From DATAXP01 sp963708675 (GTDB lineage Bacteria; Planctomycetota; Planctomycetia; Pirellulales; PNKZ01), in contig CAVPTO010000003.1 in the NCBI GenBank assembly GCA_963708675.1, positions 4,216,001-4,280,000 on the forward strand: 64,000 bases of DNA. Reading direction: 5' to 3'. The stretch's first letter is position 1, and every line of letters begins with the position of its first letter. Both the position numbers and the translations under genes were made by a program. Of the stretch, positions 43,859 through 52,927 are shown piece after piece. Under the pieces are notes generated by a model that was given only the letters and a program-made list of their open reading frames with translations, made no database searches and was not told where the DNA came from.

Positions 43859-45239
43859 ATGGGCACGACGCTTTTCGCGCCGTTTGCGGACGACGGAACT
43901 ACCAAGTTCGATCGCCGTCGTGCCGCCCATCTTTTGCGACGAGCAGGATTCGCGCCCACCTCGCTGGAAGTTGATCGCGCGGTCGAACTAGGACTGGAAG
44001 CCACGGTAGACGATTTGTTCGTCGAAGATTCGGAACAGGAAGCCGGCTACGCGGGAATGTTCGCCGCCGTGGCTGGCAAACTGATGAATCTGGCGACGCT
44101 GGAAGGCGCGCAAGCCTGGTGGCTTTATCGGATGTTGACCACGAGCACTCCGCTACGCGAGAAGCTCGCGCTCTTCTGGCACGGGCACTTTGCAACCAGC
44201 CAGCTCAAAGTTGAAAACACCGAGTTGATGCTGCGGCAGATCGACTTGCTGCGGGACAACGGCATGCGCGGTTTCGAGCACTTAGTGTTGGCCATCTCCG
44301 CGATCCCGCCATGCTCGTTTGGCTCGATGGAGAATCAAACACGCGCGAGCATCCCAATGAAAACTTCGCTCGCGAGCTGATGGAGTTGTTCACCTGCGGC
44401 ATCGGCGGCTACACAGAGCATGACGTGCTTGAAGCGGCCCGAGCGCTCACCGGATGGAAACGAGACGGAAATGTTGCCGTCTTAAACGTCGAGGAGCAAG
44501 ACCGTGGCCGCAAGCAGTTTCTGGGCGCAGCGGTCGTTTCGACTCCGCGGACATCATCGATCTTTTGATGCAGCATCCAGCGACTTCAGCGTTTCTCGCG
44601 CGGAAGTTGTTGCGGTTCTTTGCCGAGCCGGAACCTACCAACGACGCGGTCGCAGACGCGGCACGGTCGCTGAAGAACTCGCAGTTCAATATCAAGTGGT
44701 TTCTGCGCGACCTGTTCCTTTCGAAATACTTCTACTCCGATCGCTGCGTGCGAAAGCGAATTGCCAGCCCGGTGGAATATGTGGTAGGGACGCTACGCAT
44801 GCTCGAGCTGCAGATGCCAGCCACCGACGTAATCCCGCATCTCGAGGCGATGGGACAACGGCTCCTCGCGCCGCCAAACGTCAAAGGTTGGGATTCCGAA
44901 CAGGCGTGGATCAACGCCAGCACCTGGGCTGCACGTCAGGAGTTCGCGCGGATGCTCACCGACCTCGTTGACGCAAACCCGTGGGGACCGGTATTCGACC
45001 CAACGCGCTCCGTGTCGCTGGAATTAAACAGTCCGCCCGACATGGTCGATCGCCTTGCCGATGTCTTATTGCAAGGAGAGCTGTCGAGTGAGGCACGCCG
45101 CGCCCTGACCGAGTTTCTCGTTGCAACCGACCAGGGGCCGCAACCACAAGCTTTCGCCGACGACGAAGGTTTTCGGGCCCAAAAGATTCGCGAGGCGCTG
45201 ACGCTTATCGTCGGCCTACCCGAGTTTCACGCCTGGTAG
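43859..45239 (+). pseudogene. DUF1800 family protein, two frameshifts
   Basis: From ATG 43859 the protein reads 'TKFDRRRAAHLLRRAGF', 'LREKLALFWHGHFATSQ' and 'LMLRQIDLLRDNGMRGF', all hallmarks of DUF1800. At 44298-44299 a CC that should be CCC shifts the frame; the family motif continues as 'ISRDPAMLVWLDG' and 'HPNENFARELMELFT'. At 44523-44525 GGG should be GGGG; reading resumes as 'FLGRSGRFDSADIIDLL', 'FLARKLLRFF' and 'LLAPPNVKGWDSEQAWIN', to a stop at 45239. With both bases restored the protein is about 460 residues and complete. DUF1800 proteins are usually paired with DUF1501, as here (19-bp gap). The role is unknown; export of the partner suggests a periplasmic or surface location. Confidence 0.85.
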
Positions 45240-45258
45240 TTCTTTCGGAGGCCACTCC

Positions 45259-46494
45259 ATGCTCTCGCGACGGCAATTCCTTCAGCAAGGGGCCGCAGGC
45301 CTTTCGGGGCTATCGTTCGTGTCGCTGTCGAGCCAATCGCCGCTGCTACTGGCGCAGGCAGCCAAAGCGGCAAAGGTGGCCGATCGCAACGACCATATCT
45401 TGGTGCTGATTGAACTGAGCGGAGGAAACGACGGGTTAAACACACTCGTTCCTTGCACAAGTGAGGCCTACTATCGGCAGCGGCGTACGCTCGCGCTACC
45501 CAAAAACACTCTGCACATGCTTTCCGACGACTGCGGATTGCATCCGCGGATGGGCGCGCTGGCGGAACTGTTTCATGATGGCAATGTCGCGTTCGTGCAG
45601 GGCGTCGGTTATCCGCAACCCGATCGCTCGCACTTTCGCTCGATGGAAATCTGGCACACGGCGAGCACCGCAGCGCGGACAAGGACCGGCTGGCTTGGTC
45701 GCTGTCTCGAAACCATGTCTGCCGCGACTCGCGGCGACCTGCCAGCGCTGGCCATCGCGACCGGGTTGCCGCAGGCGCTGCAATCAGACGTGATCTCCGT
45801 CCCCGCCATCGAGCAAATCGAGGGTGTGCAGGAAACGCTGGTCTCAGCAGGGCCACGCAGCGACCTGCTTCGAAAGCTCGGCACGAACTCGAGCCAGACA
45901 GGCGGACCGGTGCCGTTCATCGTCCGCCAGTCTCAGGCCATGTATCGCGCTGCTGACCTGCTACAAGGAGCACAGTCAAATTACGCTTCGAGCATCGCCT
46001 ATCCCGAATCCCCAGTTGCTCAACGGCTGCGCAAAGTGGCGCAAGTCCTCTCGGCCGATCTCGGCGTGCGCGTGTTCTTCGTCTCGCAGGACGGCTACGA
46101 CACACATGCCACCCAGGCGGAGCAGCACGGGCAACTTCTCGAACAACTGTCGGCTGCGATCAAGGCGTTTCTCGAAGACGTCGATCACATGGGCCTTGCC
46201 GAGCGTGTGATCGTAGCGGCGTTCAGTGAGTTCGGCCGGCGGGTCGAAGAGAACGCGAGTCGCGGCACCGACCACGGCGCGGCATCGTGCATGCTATTAG
46301 CCGGCCAACAAGTGCGCGGCGGCCTGTTCGGCAGCTACCCCAGTCTCGATGAATTGGATGAAGGGGATTTGGTTTTCAGCACCGACTTCCGTGCTGTGTA
46401 TGCGACGCTGCTCGAGCAATGGCTTGGCTGCCCGAGTGCTCCGTTGCTGGGCGCGAGATTCCCGCAGCTCGACCTTATAAGAAGCGGCGCGTGA
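45259..46494 (+). CDS. DUF1501 family protein, Tat-exported
   Basis: 411 residues, start ATG 45259 with GGAG 8-11 bases upstream. Twin-arginine signal 'LSRRQFLQQGAAGLSGLSF'. Family motifs: 'VLIELSGGNDGLNTLVP', 'LHPRMGALAELFHDGNVAFVQGVG', 'RSHFRSMEIWHTA', 'QDGYDTHATQAEQHGQLLEQL', 'AAFSEFGRRVEENASRGTDHGAAS' and 'FSTDFRAVYATLLEQWLG'. DUF1501 belongs to the alkaline-phosphatase-like (sulfatase-type) fold superfamily, but no enzymatic activity is established. It forms a probable two-gene operon with the DUF1800 gene. The frame is intact. Confidence 0.92.
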   Translation: MLSRRQFLQQGAAGLSGLSFVSLSSQSPLLLAQAAKAAKVADRNDHILVLIELSGGNDGLNTLVPCTSEAYYRQRRTLALPKNTLHMLSDDCGLHPRMGALAELFHDGNVAFVQGVGYPQPDRSHFRSMEIWHTASTAARTRTGWLGRCLETMSAATRGDLPALAIATGLPQALQSDVISVPAIEQIEGVQETLVSAGPRSDLLRKLGTNSSQTGGPVPFIVRQSQAMYRAADLLQGAQSNYASSIAYPESPVAQRLRKVAQVLSADLGVRVFFVSQDGYDTHATQAEQHGQLLEQLSAAIKAFLEDVDHMGLAERVIVAAFSEFGRRVEENASRGTDHGAASCMLLAGQQVRGGLFGSYPSLDELDEGDLVFSTDFRAVYATLLEQWLGCPSAPLLGARFPQLDLIRSGA

Positions 46495-46903
46495 TCGCAC
46501 CCTTTGAATTCAGTTAGCGAGACGAACCGCCGAATCTGTCAAAGAACTACGGTTCATTGTCGGACTCGGAAAACGCGTTGACAACTTTGAGGTGGAACCA
46601 ATCGACTTCCGAAATACTCTTATCCAAGGCGACCAAATTAATGACGGGAAACGTTAGGAATTATTGACCTAACTTCCACTTCCGCCGGTGCTCTCGAGCG
46701 CGGCGCCTTGGCATGAACTGGGTGGACGGCACGCCCGGCAATGAGAACGAGGTTCGGAAGGGGGGCGAAAACTCGCCCGCTGTCGACCAAACAGCAAAGA
46801 CTACGAACGCACCACCGCAACGAGCGAGACCATGATCTATCTCTTCATGATTGCACTCATGTCACGCCGGCTGGCTCACGCAAAACGAATTTGAAGACAC
46901 GTT
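46495..46903. other. Intergenic region between convergent DUF1501 and ThuA-like genes
   Basis: About 410 bp with no supported gene. Open frames here are short and Arg/Pro-rich. No strong terminator hairpin was seen, although convergent genes would be expected to share one. Confidence 0.45.
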
Positions 46904-47836
46904 CTAAGGGGCCAACGTTGGTTGTTTGTCGGACTTTTCGGCGGCCTTGGGCGGCTCGAACGGTTTCAAATAGTGATCGTCGAGCTTTCCGCACGACCAG
47001 AGCAAGCCCCGCGTCACCAAGTTTAGATAGCGTGGATCGGCCACTGTCTCGTTGTTGTGGCCTAGTGTGGTGGCGAACACTTTGGCGCGGTCGTTGTAGC
47101 TATTCGTCCATACCACGACGCTCTCTTCCGTGTTCTCCGTGCCGTTCTTTCGGGTCACCTTCTGTCTGCCGCGCACGACGGCCCGGGCCGAATCCAAGAG
47201 CGCTCCGGAGCTGTTGTTGTAAAGCTCTTCATTACTCGTGGACCAATTGACCATGCCCTGGGTAATAGGACTGGCGCGATCGATGAAATCAATGGCGATC
47301 GGCTGCTGGGGACCGTGCCTGGTCGATTGCAAACCGGTAAATGCAAACCATGGCGTTACCGAGTTCGGATATCCTTCACTGCGGTAGCAGTGCATGCCAC
47401 AATGCAGCACCACTGCCGGCAGGCCCTGACGATGAGGCTCCAGGATGCGGTTAATCAAATCCAGATCGGTGACATCGGCCGTGCATTCATCATGGATCAC
47501 CACGTCGAATCCTGTGGCCCAATCGGAACGTTCATAAACAGGATTCAGGTGTTTGGTGGTCGTATCGGGATCGTAAGCGATGGTAACCGCGATATGAGCG
47601 CGGGCTGCGATCCCTTCAGCGAGAATGTCTTTTTGCGTGGCGTAATCGTGACAACAGCCACCCAGCACTAGCAGCGCTCGCAAAGGATTGACGCTCGTCC
47701 CTGGTTCTATTTCGGCCGCGAGCAGCGCGTCGTCTACTGGCACGATGGCGAGCAATGCCAGGCAACCGACGATACAGCGCCATAACAAACCTTGCCCTAG
47801 CAACGTGGATGGTTCGCCGAATTGATCCAAGTTCAT
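46904..47836 (-). CDS. Secreted ThuA-like protein
   Basis: 310 residues. The N-terminal hydrophobic segment 'CIVGCLALLAIVPV' followed by ALLAAE looks like a signal peptide. The ThuA-like (class I glutamine amidotransferase-like fold) pattern follows: 'ALLVLGGCCHDYATQKDIL', 'FDVVIHDECTADVTDLDLI', 'GLPAVVLHCGMHCYR', 'PITQGMVNWSTSNEELYN', 'SVVVWTNSYNDRAKVFATTLGHNNETV' and 'LVTRGLLWSCGKL'. ThuA proteins are linked to sugar, especially trehalose, utilisation; planctomycetes have many secreted copies whose substrate is not known. It is divergent from the PSD1/DUF1549 gene, a common neighbour type in this phylum. Confidence 0.85.
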   Translation of the reverse strand: MNLDQFGEPSTLLGQGLLWRCIVGCLALLAIVPVDDALLAAEIEPGTSVNPLRALLVLGGCCHDYATQKDILAEGIAARAHIAVTIAYDPDTTTKHLNPVYERSDWATGFDVVIHDECTADVTDLDLINRILEPHRQGLPAVVLHCGMHCYRSEGYPNSVTPWFAFTGLQSTRHGPQQPIAIDFIDRASPITQGMVNWSTSNEELYNNSSGALLDSARAVVRGRQKVTRKNGTENTEESVVVWTNSYNDRAKVFATTLGHNNETVADPRYLNLVTRGLLWSCGKLDDHYLKPFEPPKAAEKSDKQPTLAP

Positions 47837-48297
47837 AACCTGATGGCCCTTCCTAATATTCCCTGGTTCTCAACGCTTCGGGCACGATTATATCCGGTTA
47901 GACGCGGCATCACGCAGTCGCAAAGCCTGTGGCCAGCGGCGGCTTCCGCGCCGTGCATCAGGTGCAGGGAGTCGAGCCAAGAGTTTCGCCGCTCGCCGCG
48001 TTCCCCAATGCCGCCCCGGAATCCAAATAATACGTGGCAGAAGAGCATCAATAATAGTGTCGCGCATCCACCGCGTGTCTGCCGGACGGATGGTATTTTG
48101 CTAAAATGTTTGACAGTTGGGATTTGGGCGCGCCTCTCCGCTGACCGGTGGGGTGGGGGGGCACGCGCGGTTTCTGCCGGGCTACCTCTTTTCCAGTTTT
48201 CCGGCTGAGCGGGTCCGCCCCTCTTGATGGGGATCGAAAGTCACCCGCAGCCGGGCGAGCCTGGCCCCCCAGCAGCCGGCAAAGGTCATGGCCAATA
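47837..48297. other. Divergent promoter region, ThuA-like / PSD1 genes
   Basis: About 460 bp between divergently transcribed genes, so it should hold both promoters. An AT-rich stretch with TTTTGCTAAAATGTTTGACA lies at about 48094-48116. No gene is supported here. Confidence 0.4.
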
Positions 48298-49025
48298 ATG
48301 AGATTTGTAGCGGCTTGCTTCGTCGCAGTCGGATTGCTGTTCAGCGGTGCGATGGCCATGGAGCCGTCTGACGCGCCGCAGCGTGGCCTGGGGTTATTCC
48401 ACGACTACGTTGAACCCCTGCTGCGAACCAATGTTATGAATGCCATTCGCACGAAGCCAAGAAAGCCAAAGGCGGTCTGGTACTCGACTCACGAAACGGT
48501 TGGGTCCGATGCGGCGATTCGGGAGCGGCCATCGTTCCTGGCAATCCGAAAGAGAGCCTGCTCTTCCAGGCGGTGAACTACGACAGTTATGAAATGCCCC
48601 CGCAAGGCAAGTTGTCCCCTGAAGAGATTGAGCACTTGCGGCAGTGGATTTCGCTCGGGGCTCCCGACCCGCGCGAGGGGATAACCGTAGATGGGGTGAC
48701 GGTGAAGGCAAAGAGCGGTCCCCGCGCCGAAGATTTGTGGTCAGTTCAACCGCTCCAAAAAATCCCGCTACCACCGGTCAAAGTGGGAGACTGGCCGCGT
48801 AGCGATGTCGATCGTTTCGTACTGGCGGCGCTGGACGCGCGAGGTATTTCGCCTTCGCCCGACGCCGCTCCATTTGCACTGCTGCGACGTTTGCACTACG
48901 TGTTGACGGGCCTCCCTCCGGAGCCTGCCGAAGTCGAAGTGTTCATCGCATCGGCCAAGATCGACCTCGCCGCCGCGATCTGTTGCGGCACGCGTCTCCA
49001 CCGATGCCAAGTACAATTCGTCTAG
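48298..49025 (+). pseudogene. Truncated planctomycete cytochrome c (PSD1)/DUF1549 protein
   Basis: From ATG 48298 a signal peptide 'MRFVAACFVAVGLLFSGAMA' leads into 'LGLFHDYVEPLLR'. Adding one A to the AA at 48426-48427 gives 'NQCYECHSHEAKKAKGG', with the haem-binding CxxCH motif at 48432-48446. It then reads 'LVLDSRNGWVRCGDSGAAIV', 'YEMPPQGKLSPEEIEHLRQWI' and 'LGAPDPR', the complete PSD1 pattern. DUF1549 begins ('DRFVLAALDARGISPSP', 'LLRRLHYVLTGLPPEPAEVEVFI') but stops after about 40 residues at 49025, where a usual protein would continue for several hundred more through DUF1549 and DUF1553. The IS701 element starts 106 bp later, but the protein already loses family resemblance before it. 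Confidence 0.8.
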
Positions 49026-49127
49026 AGTCCGGCCGCGAAATGCGGCGTGCGTGGACGGAGGGAATATAGCCGTTCCGGTCGGCAAAGCCGGATGCGGCGG
49101 GAATGCATCAGAGATCGAGCAGCGAGG

Positions 49128-49131
49128 TTAG
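49128..49131. repeat. IS701 target-site duplication, left copy
   Basis: TTAG directly outside the left terminal repeat; it matches TTAG at 50692-50695. Confidence 0.7.
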
Positions 49132-50691
49132 TACTACAGCGCTAGTCCCCCTTCCATCGGCAGCGAGGCAGGCCGCTGATTTGAATGCCGAGGGCATGTA
49201 GTTTTTGCACGGTGGTTTTAGCGTGGCTTCGACGCGCCGCGGCGTTGCGTCGCTGGTAGTAAGCGATCTGCGTGGCGGCGGCTGAGATCAGGACGCGTGT
49301 GGCCATCACCCCCAGCGACCACGAGCGAACGAGCGCTGCGGCGGCGAGGCGCACCTGGCACACGGTGAGTTCGGGATTTTTTCCCCCGCAGTTGCTGCTG
49401 CACCTGCGCGAGAAACAGATGGCTGACTGCGGTCACCGCCTGGTGACGCTTCAGTCCCAGATACGAACGTCCCTCGAAATGGTCGAAGCCCAACTCGGTC
49501 TTGTGATCCTCGAAGCAGCGTTCGACGTGCCAGCGCGAGAACGCCACCAGCAGTAGTTCCTCCAGCGGCGTGTCGGCCGCGGCATTGCTCACGAAGTACT
49601 TCACGTCGCCAGGCTCGAGCACGCTGCGCGCCACGATCAAGTGCAGCGCGGCGCCTGGCAGTCCGCGATCGTCTTTGGGCATCAGTGGCACGTGCTTGAC
49701 GTCCCACACCAGCGGTCCACGCTGCGTGTCCTTGAGACGCCACTTCTTCCAGGGTTGGTCCTTCAGAGCTGGCGTCCAGTTGCGATGATACTCCACGTTG
49801 TGCGCCGGTGAGCTGCCCGAACGCAGCCGTGGCTTCGAGCGACGCGGACCGCTACGTCCTGCGCGGTACGGGCGCACGCTGACGGCCGGCATTGTCAGCC
49901 AACCGCTGAACGTCCGCGGCACTTCGGCCACGTACGGTTGTTCGCGCGCCGCGAGTTCCCGCAGAAACTCGGGCTTCGAGCCATGGTCTTCGTCGAAGGT
50001 CAGGTACCGAAACGTGACACCATTACCCCGAGCGCGATCCAGCAGCTCCAAGGCAATCCGCCACTTCGACCGGTAGACGATGGCGTCGGGAACGAAGGCA
50101 CGCTGACAACGCGCTCGATCCTCCGACCAACTCTCGGGCAGATACAACTCGCTATCCAGCAGGCAGTGAAACTCATCGACCGCGTAGCCCAGGTGCACGC
50201 TCACCACGCAGTTGTCCGTCTTGCCCGTCGAACCACACCATTGACGCTGCACGCCGGGCGTCTGGTCTCCCTTCTTCGCGCACGACGTTTCGTCGATTAG
50301 ACCAATCGACCGCAGACTCGTGTGATCGCGCGCTACGATCGCTTCCAGCGTGTCGACGAGTTGCTCTTGGTCCCAAGCCAGCGAATTGAGAAACTGCTGC
50401 AAGGTCCGCGGCGGCACGTCGGCTGCCAGCGCGATGGGTTCCACGCTCTTGCGCGGCAGGTCCGACAACTGACCCTCGACGTACCTCTGCAGATGACCAC
50501 GTGACTTGTGGCTCGCAAAACAATCACGAAACTGCTTCAGGTACTTCCGCAGCTTCGGCTGCAATCGACGAATCTCGGTAGCATCCATGCCACACACTCC
50601 TGCAAGAGGCGCCCCCAGGCCGGTCCTCCGGCCACCCAAGCAGTGTCACTCATCGCGAACGAATTACCAAGAGGAGTCTAGCGCTGTTATG
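49132..50691 (-). mobile_element. IS701-family insertion sequence with TTAG target duplication
   Basis: The left end (49132) reads TACTACAGCGCTAG and the right end (50691), read inward on the minus strand, CATAACAGCGCTAG. These are imperfect inverted repeats sharing ACAGCGCTAG. TTAG flanks the element on both sides (49128-49131 and 50692-50695), matching the 4-bp YTAR-type duplication known for IS701. The element is 1,560 bp with one transposase gene on the minus strand. A solo copy of its right-end sequence lies at 52376-52471. Confidence 0.85.
49142..50588 (-). CDS. IS701-family transposase, frame change at an A6 run
   Basis: The start is ATG 50588 (MDATEIRRLQPKL), preceded by AGGAG at 8 bases; an in-frame extension to 50639 lacks a ribosome-binding site. 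Family motifs: 'YVEGQLSDLPRKSVEPIA', first catalytic Asp in 'GLIDETSCAKKGDQTPGVQRQ' and 'CGSTGKTDNCVVSVHL', second in 'YLTFDEDHGSK', and Glu region 'RWHVERCFEDHKTELG'. After 'QVQQQLRGKK' the frame becomes Arg-rich. Dropping one A from the A6 run (complement of T6 at 49377-49382) continues as 'NPELTVCQVRLAAAALVRSW' and 'YYQRRNAAARRSHAKTT', ending 'LPRCRWKGD' at 49142, the normal family C-terminus. It is either an indel error, a mutation, or slippage on A6. Confidence 0.87.
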
Positions 50692-50695
50692 TTAG
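50692..50695. repeat. IS701 target-site duplication, right copy
   Basis: TTAG directly outside the right terminal repeat; it matches 49128-49131. Confidence 0.7.
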
Positions 50696-50992
50696 GCTGA
50701 GCGATACGATCTCCGCCTTTCAATACGACATTATGACAAGTCTCTCGCGCACCTCGGCACATTTGTACGTTTCGCGCACGCATTCATCGCTCTTCCTGGG
50801 AACTTCGCAAGATGGCCAACCCAGACAAGCTTATTGCTTGCACACAATGTTTATATAGACGCTAGTATGACGCATGCCACTACACTAATGCGTTATCGAC
50901 TGCAGCGCCCATGCTGGTGCAATATCCGGGCGGCATGGACTGCGCGATCGCTGTCGATCGATGACCTTGTCCGTCGTGATGCTAATTATGAA
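50696..50992. other. Region between IS701 and the aspartic protease gene
   Basis: About 300 bp, AT-richer than its surroundings. The in-frame extension of the protease gene back to 50834 is possible but does not look like a signal peptide. Promoter elements for the protease gene probably lie here; none is clear. Confidence 0.4.
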
Positions 50993-52193
50993 ATGAACTG
51001 TCGACGGAACACGTGTCTTTCGCCATCTCGTGTCACCTGCCTTGTGGTCTTGCTGGTCTCAATCCTCGCTGCCAACGCCATCGAAGCGTCTGGAGAACCT
51101 TTAGAAGATTCAGGGCTCCCTCAGTCGTTCAGCATAGAATCCGGCGACTTTCTAGTAGTGCAAGCCACAATCGATGGCAGAGAATATTCTTGTATGCTAG
51201 ATACCGGCGCTTCGTGTACGATTTTGGACACGTCTCTCGCCAGCCTGACTGGCGGCACTTTGTCGACGACGTCGATAAAGGCTGATGGCGGCGCCGTCGA
51301 AGCACAGGTGCTTGCTTCGCCAGAAATTCGGCTCGGCAAATTCGTGGTGCCGTCTGGGCAACAATGTGTGTGCATGAATTTGTCTCTGCTGCGGATGCTT
51401 ACGGGAAAGGATGTACGCGGAGTGCTGGGGCCGAGATCGTTTGGAAATATCATAATTCAGGCAGATTTCGACTCGGGCCTTCTGCGCCTGATGCCCCCAA
51501 AAAGCGATGCATTGGTAGACTTTGGTGTTCCGACAAGGATTCGACTCGATCGCAATTTCCGGCCGTTCGTGGTTGCTCGGATTGGGAATTCGGAGCAAGA
51601 GACGCTGATTGATACTGGCACTCTCCCTATTGCCATTGAGACAGCAGTGTCACCTACCATGATTGCGGACGGGTCGGTTCGGGTTATTTCCCGGCGTGAC
51701 TATGGTTCCTTAACGGGCGCGAGGAAGACGAGCGAGTATGTCCTGGAACGGTTGGCAATCGGTGACTGGTCAGCCACCTCATTGTACGCATACGAAGGAC
51801 GCCGTTGTAGAATAGGACTTCAATATCTATCGCGATTTGTAGTAACGATTGACTTTCCGAATCACGTTTTGTATTTGCGCCCCAGTAAGGGATATGCGCT
51901 CCCTGAAGTATTTGACATGTGTGGCCTAAGTGTTGGCCGCTTTTCAGGGGTGACCGTTGTGTCTGCCGTAGTAGATAAAAGTCCTGCGAATCGCGCAGAT
52001 CACCAGACGCGACCACTTAATCGAGCTCAATGGTCGCGATGTGAGTGCAATGCAGTTGGCCGAAGTTCGTAGATTGCTGGGCATTTGCCACGGGGAGCGT
52101 GTAGACCTGCTGATCGATCATGACGGCCGGGAGCGTCGCGTTTCGCTGGAACTCGAAGACCCACGAATAAGGGCTTGGATCGATAGCGATTAG
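50993..52193 (+). CDS. Two-lobed retropepsin-like aspartic protease with C-terminal PDZ, one frameshift
   Basis: The start at ATG 50993 gives a signal peptide ('MNCRRNTCLSPSRVTCLVVL' then LVSILAANAIEA). Two aspartic-protease lobes follow, each with a DTG: 'YSCMLDTGASCTILD' (DTG about residues 70-72) and 'ETLIDTGTLPIAIE' (about 207-209). 'GVLGPRSFGNIIIQADFD' and 'IGLQYLSRFVVTIDFPN' are the matching distal strands. After 'VVSAVVDKSPANRA' (about 51997) the frame breaks. The next frame gives 'ITRRDHLIELNGRDVSAM' and 'LAEVRRLLG', a PDZ pattern, to TAG 52193. Family knowledge: clan AA proteases with PDZ are periplasmic; a single chain with two DTG motifs could form a pepsin-like site without dimerising. 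The substrate is unknown. Confidence 0.8.
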
Positions 52194-52375
52194 AATTGTC
52201 GCGACAATCCAAGAATCCGTAGGGTCAAATAATCGAGCCGAGCGTGACGTTCTTTATGAGTGGTAATCGATGACTGTCGGACACAGTCAAACGTGCCCTT
52301 TAAAAGATTGGCCTGCTTATTGCCCCTCCGCGTGTTAGTCCACTTTCGATTGCTAGCCGATGGTTGAAGCACAGC

Positions 52376-52471
52376 TCCTGCAAAGGGAGCCCCCCAGGCC
52401 GGTTCCATCGACCGCACTAACAATGTCCCTCATCGCAACCAAATTGCCAAGAGGAGTCTAGCGCTGTAGTG
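52376..52471 (-). mobile_element. Solo right end of the IS701-family element
   Basis: About 96 bp similar to the right end of the intact element (about 50597-50691). Shared blocks in the same order are CCTGCAA, CCCCCCAGGCCGGT, CTCATCGC and the identical CCAAGAGGAGTCTAGCGCTGT. It is followed by TTAG at 52472-52475. The rest of the element is absent upstream, where the protease gene ends at 52193. It is a leftover of a second insertion that was deleted internally. Confidence 0.75.
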
Positions 52472-52475
52472 TTAG

Positions 52476-52673
52476 TCGATCGCTCGGCATGCCGAAGTCG
52501 GCCGTAATGAGCTTGCAGTCTTCTTCCTCGGCGAGCAAAGCGTAGAGGCAATCATAAACCGCTGCTCGCGACCGCGACGACAACTCGACTGCACGTTCCA
52601 TGAGCGGCAAACATGGCTTCAAGTCGGGACAGGAAGCCATCAATTCCTCGAAGAGCGCCTCGGAATCGCGACG
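52476..52673 (-). pseudogene. C-terminal fragment of a PIN-domain (VapC-like) protein
   Basis: The minus-strand reading 'EALFEELMASCPDLKPCLPL' then 'MERAVELSSRSRAAVYDCLY' and 'ALLAEEEDCKLITADFG' fits the second half of a PIN RNase toxin, where 'YDCLYALLAEE' and 'LITAD' hold conserved acidic residues. The N-terminal half with the first catalytic Asp is missing, and the upstream frame is Arg/Ser-rich and unrelated. The C-terminal end runs straight into the solo IS end (TTAG 52472-52475). A dead toxin remnant is likely; no antitoxin partner was found. Confidence 0.5.
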
Positions 52674-52927
52674 ACTGACAGACGACCAAGCCGAAGCCGA
52701 AAGAAACAACGAACGCCGGCGGCGCGAAGCCTTAAAAGACCCATTAAGAGAGCATTCACCTCTCGCAATGCACAAGTTTTATTGTGGCGATCGCAGCGAG
52801 CTAATACTCTTATGCTATGAGGGACCTCGCCTTGGGATCGACCCCGGCCCCGCGGGGTGCATGTGCACTTTCGCTAGCTCTTCGGGGCACCTGATACCGC
52901 AATCGACCCATTTCGGAGACAAGCATC

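Noticed and set aside
46741..47250. 169-codon + strand frame opposite the ThuA-like gene
   Set aside because: Mostly antisense to a gene with clear family motifs; Arg-rich composition.
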